A stretch of DNA of 7,008 nt, from positions 1 through 7,008 of the forward strand of contig CAMQYB010000098.1 in NCBI GenBank assembly GCA_947039055.1. Direction: 5' to 3'. Shown in pieces: positions 6,982 through 7,008 of the stretch. The stretch comes from an uncultured Deferribacteraceae bacterium (GTDB taxonomy: Bacteria > Chrysiogenota > Deferribacteres > Deferribacterales > Mucispirillaceae). The notes beneath the pieces are model-generated. The model saw only the letters and a list, made by a program, of their open reading frames with translations. It was not told the origin of the DNA and searched no databases. How positions within the stretch are numbered: the stretch's first letter is position 1; every line of letters starts with the position of its first letter. The position numbers and the translations under genes are program-made.

Positions 6982-7008
6982 AGTTATTACTACAATTTAT
7001 TATAACTA

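Overview
The window is AT-rich (about 30% G+C on lines counted by hand) and codes only on the + strand. It holds two large paralogous surface-protein genes: the 3' part of one, entering from the left edge, and a complete second copy. The complete gene encodes a lipoprotein with a lipobox and a non-Asp residue after the lipidated Cys. Heavy use of ATA, TTA and AGA codons and a sigma70-type promoter fit an AT-rich, probably Gram-negative, host-associated or environmental bacterium. I cannot name the taxon from this sequence.

Layout. Positions 1-1740 are the 3' end of gene A, whose true start lies outside the window. It encodes 13 GLUG-type glycine motifs, predicted to form a beta-helix, followed by a W-x-F...W-I-I...HP-x-L terminal motif. 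Positions 1741-2022 form an intergenic region with a rho-independent terminator, a small imperfect inverted repeat, a good -35/-10 promoter, a 12-bp palindrome at the expected transcription start and a Shine-Dalgarno sequence. Positions 2023-6744 are gene B, a 1573-residue lipoprotein with three parts: a lipoprotein signal peptide (1-16), eight tandem repeats of about 114 residues (36-955) that I do not recognise as a named family, and a GLUG head (956-1573) colinear with all of gene A that is visible. Positions 6745-7008 hold a second terminator closely similar to the first, then a non-coding AT-rich tail with short imperfect direct repeats.

Reading. Gene B looks like a lipid-anchored stalk (eight repeats) carrying a beta-helical GLUG head, a plausible adhesin or surface antigen. 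The two genes appear to be separate transcription units that arose by a duplication including the terminator. The items most worth following up are the eight-copy repeat domain, the conserved cysteine pair in the head, and the shared 3' flanks that mark the duplicated unit. I saw no mobile element, CRISPR array, tRNA or rRNA.
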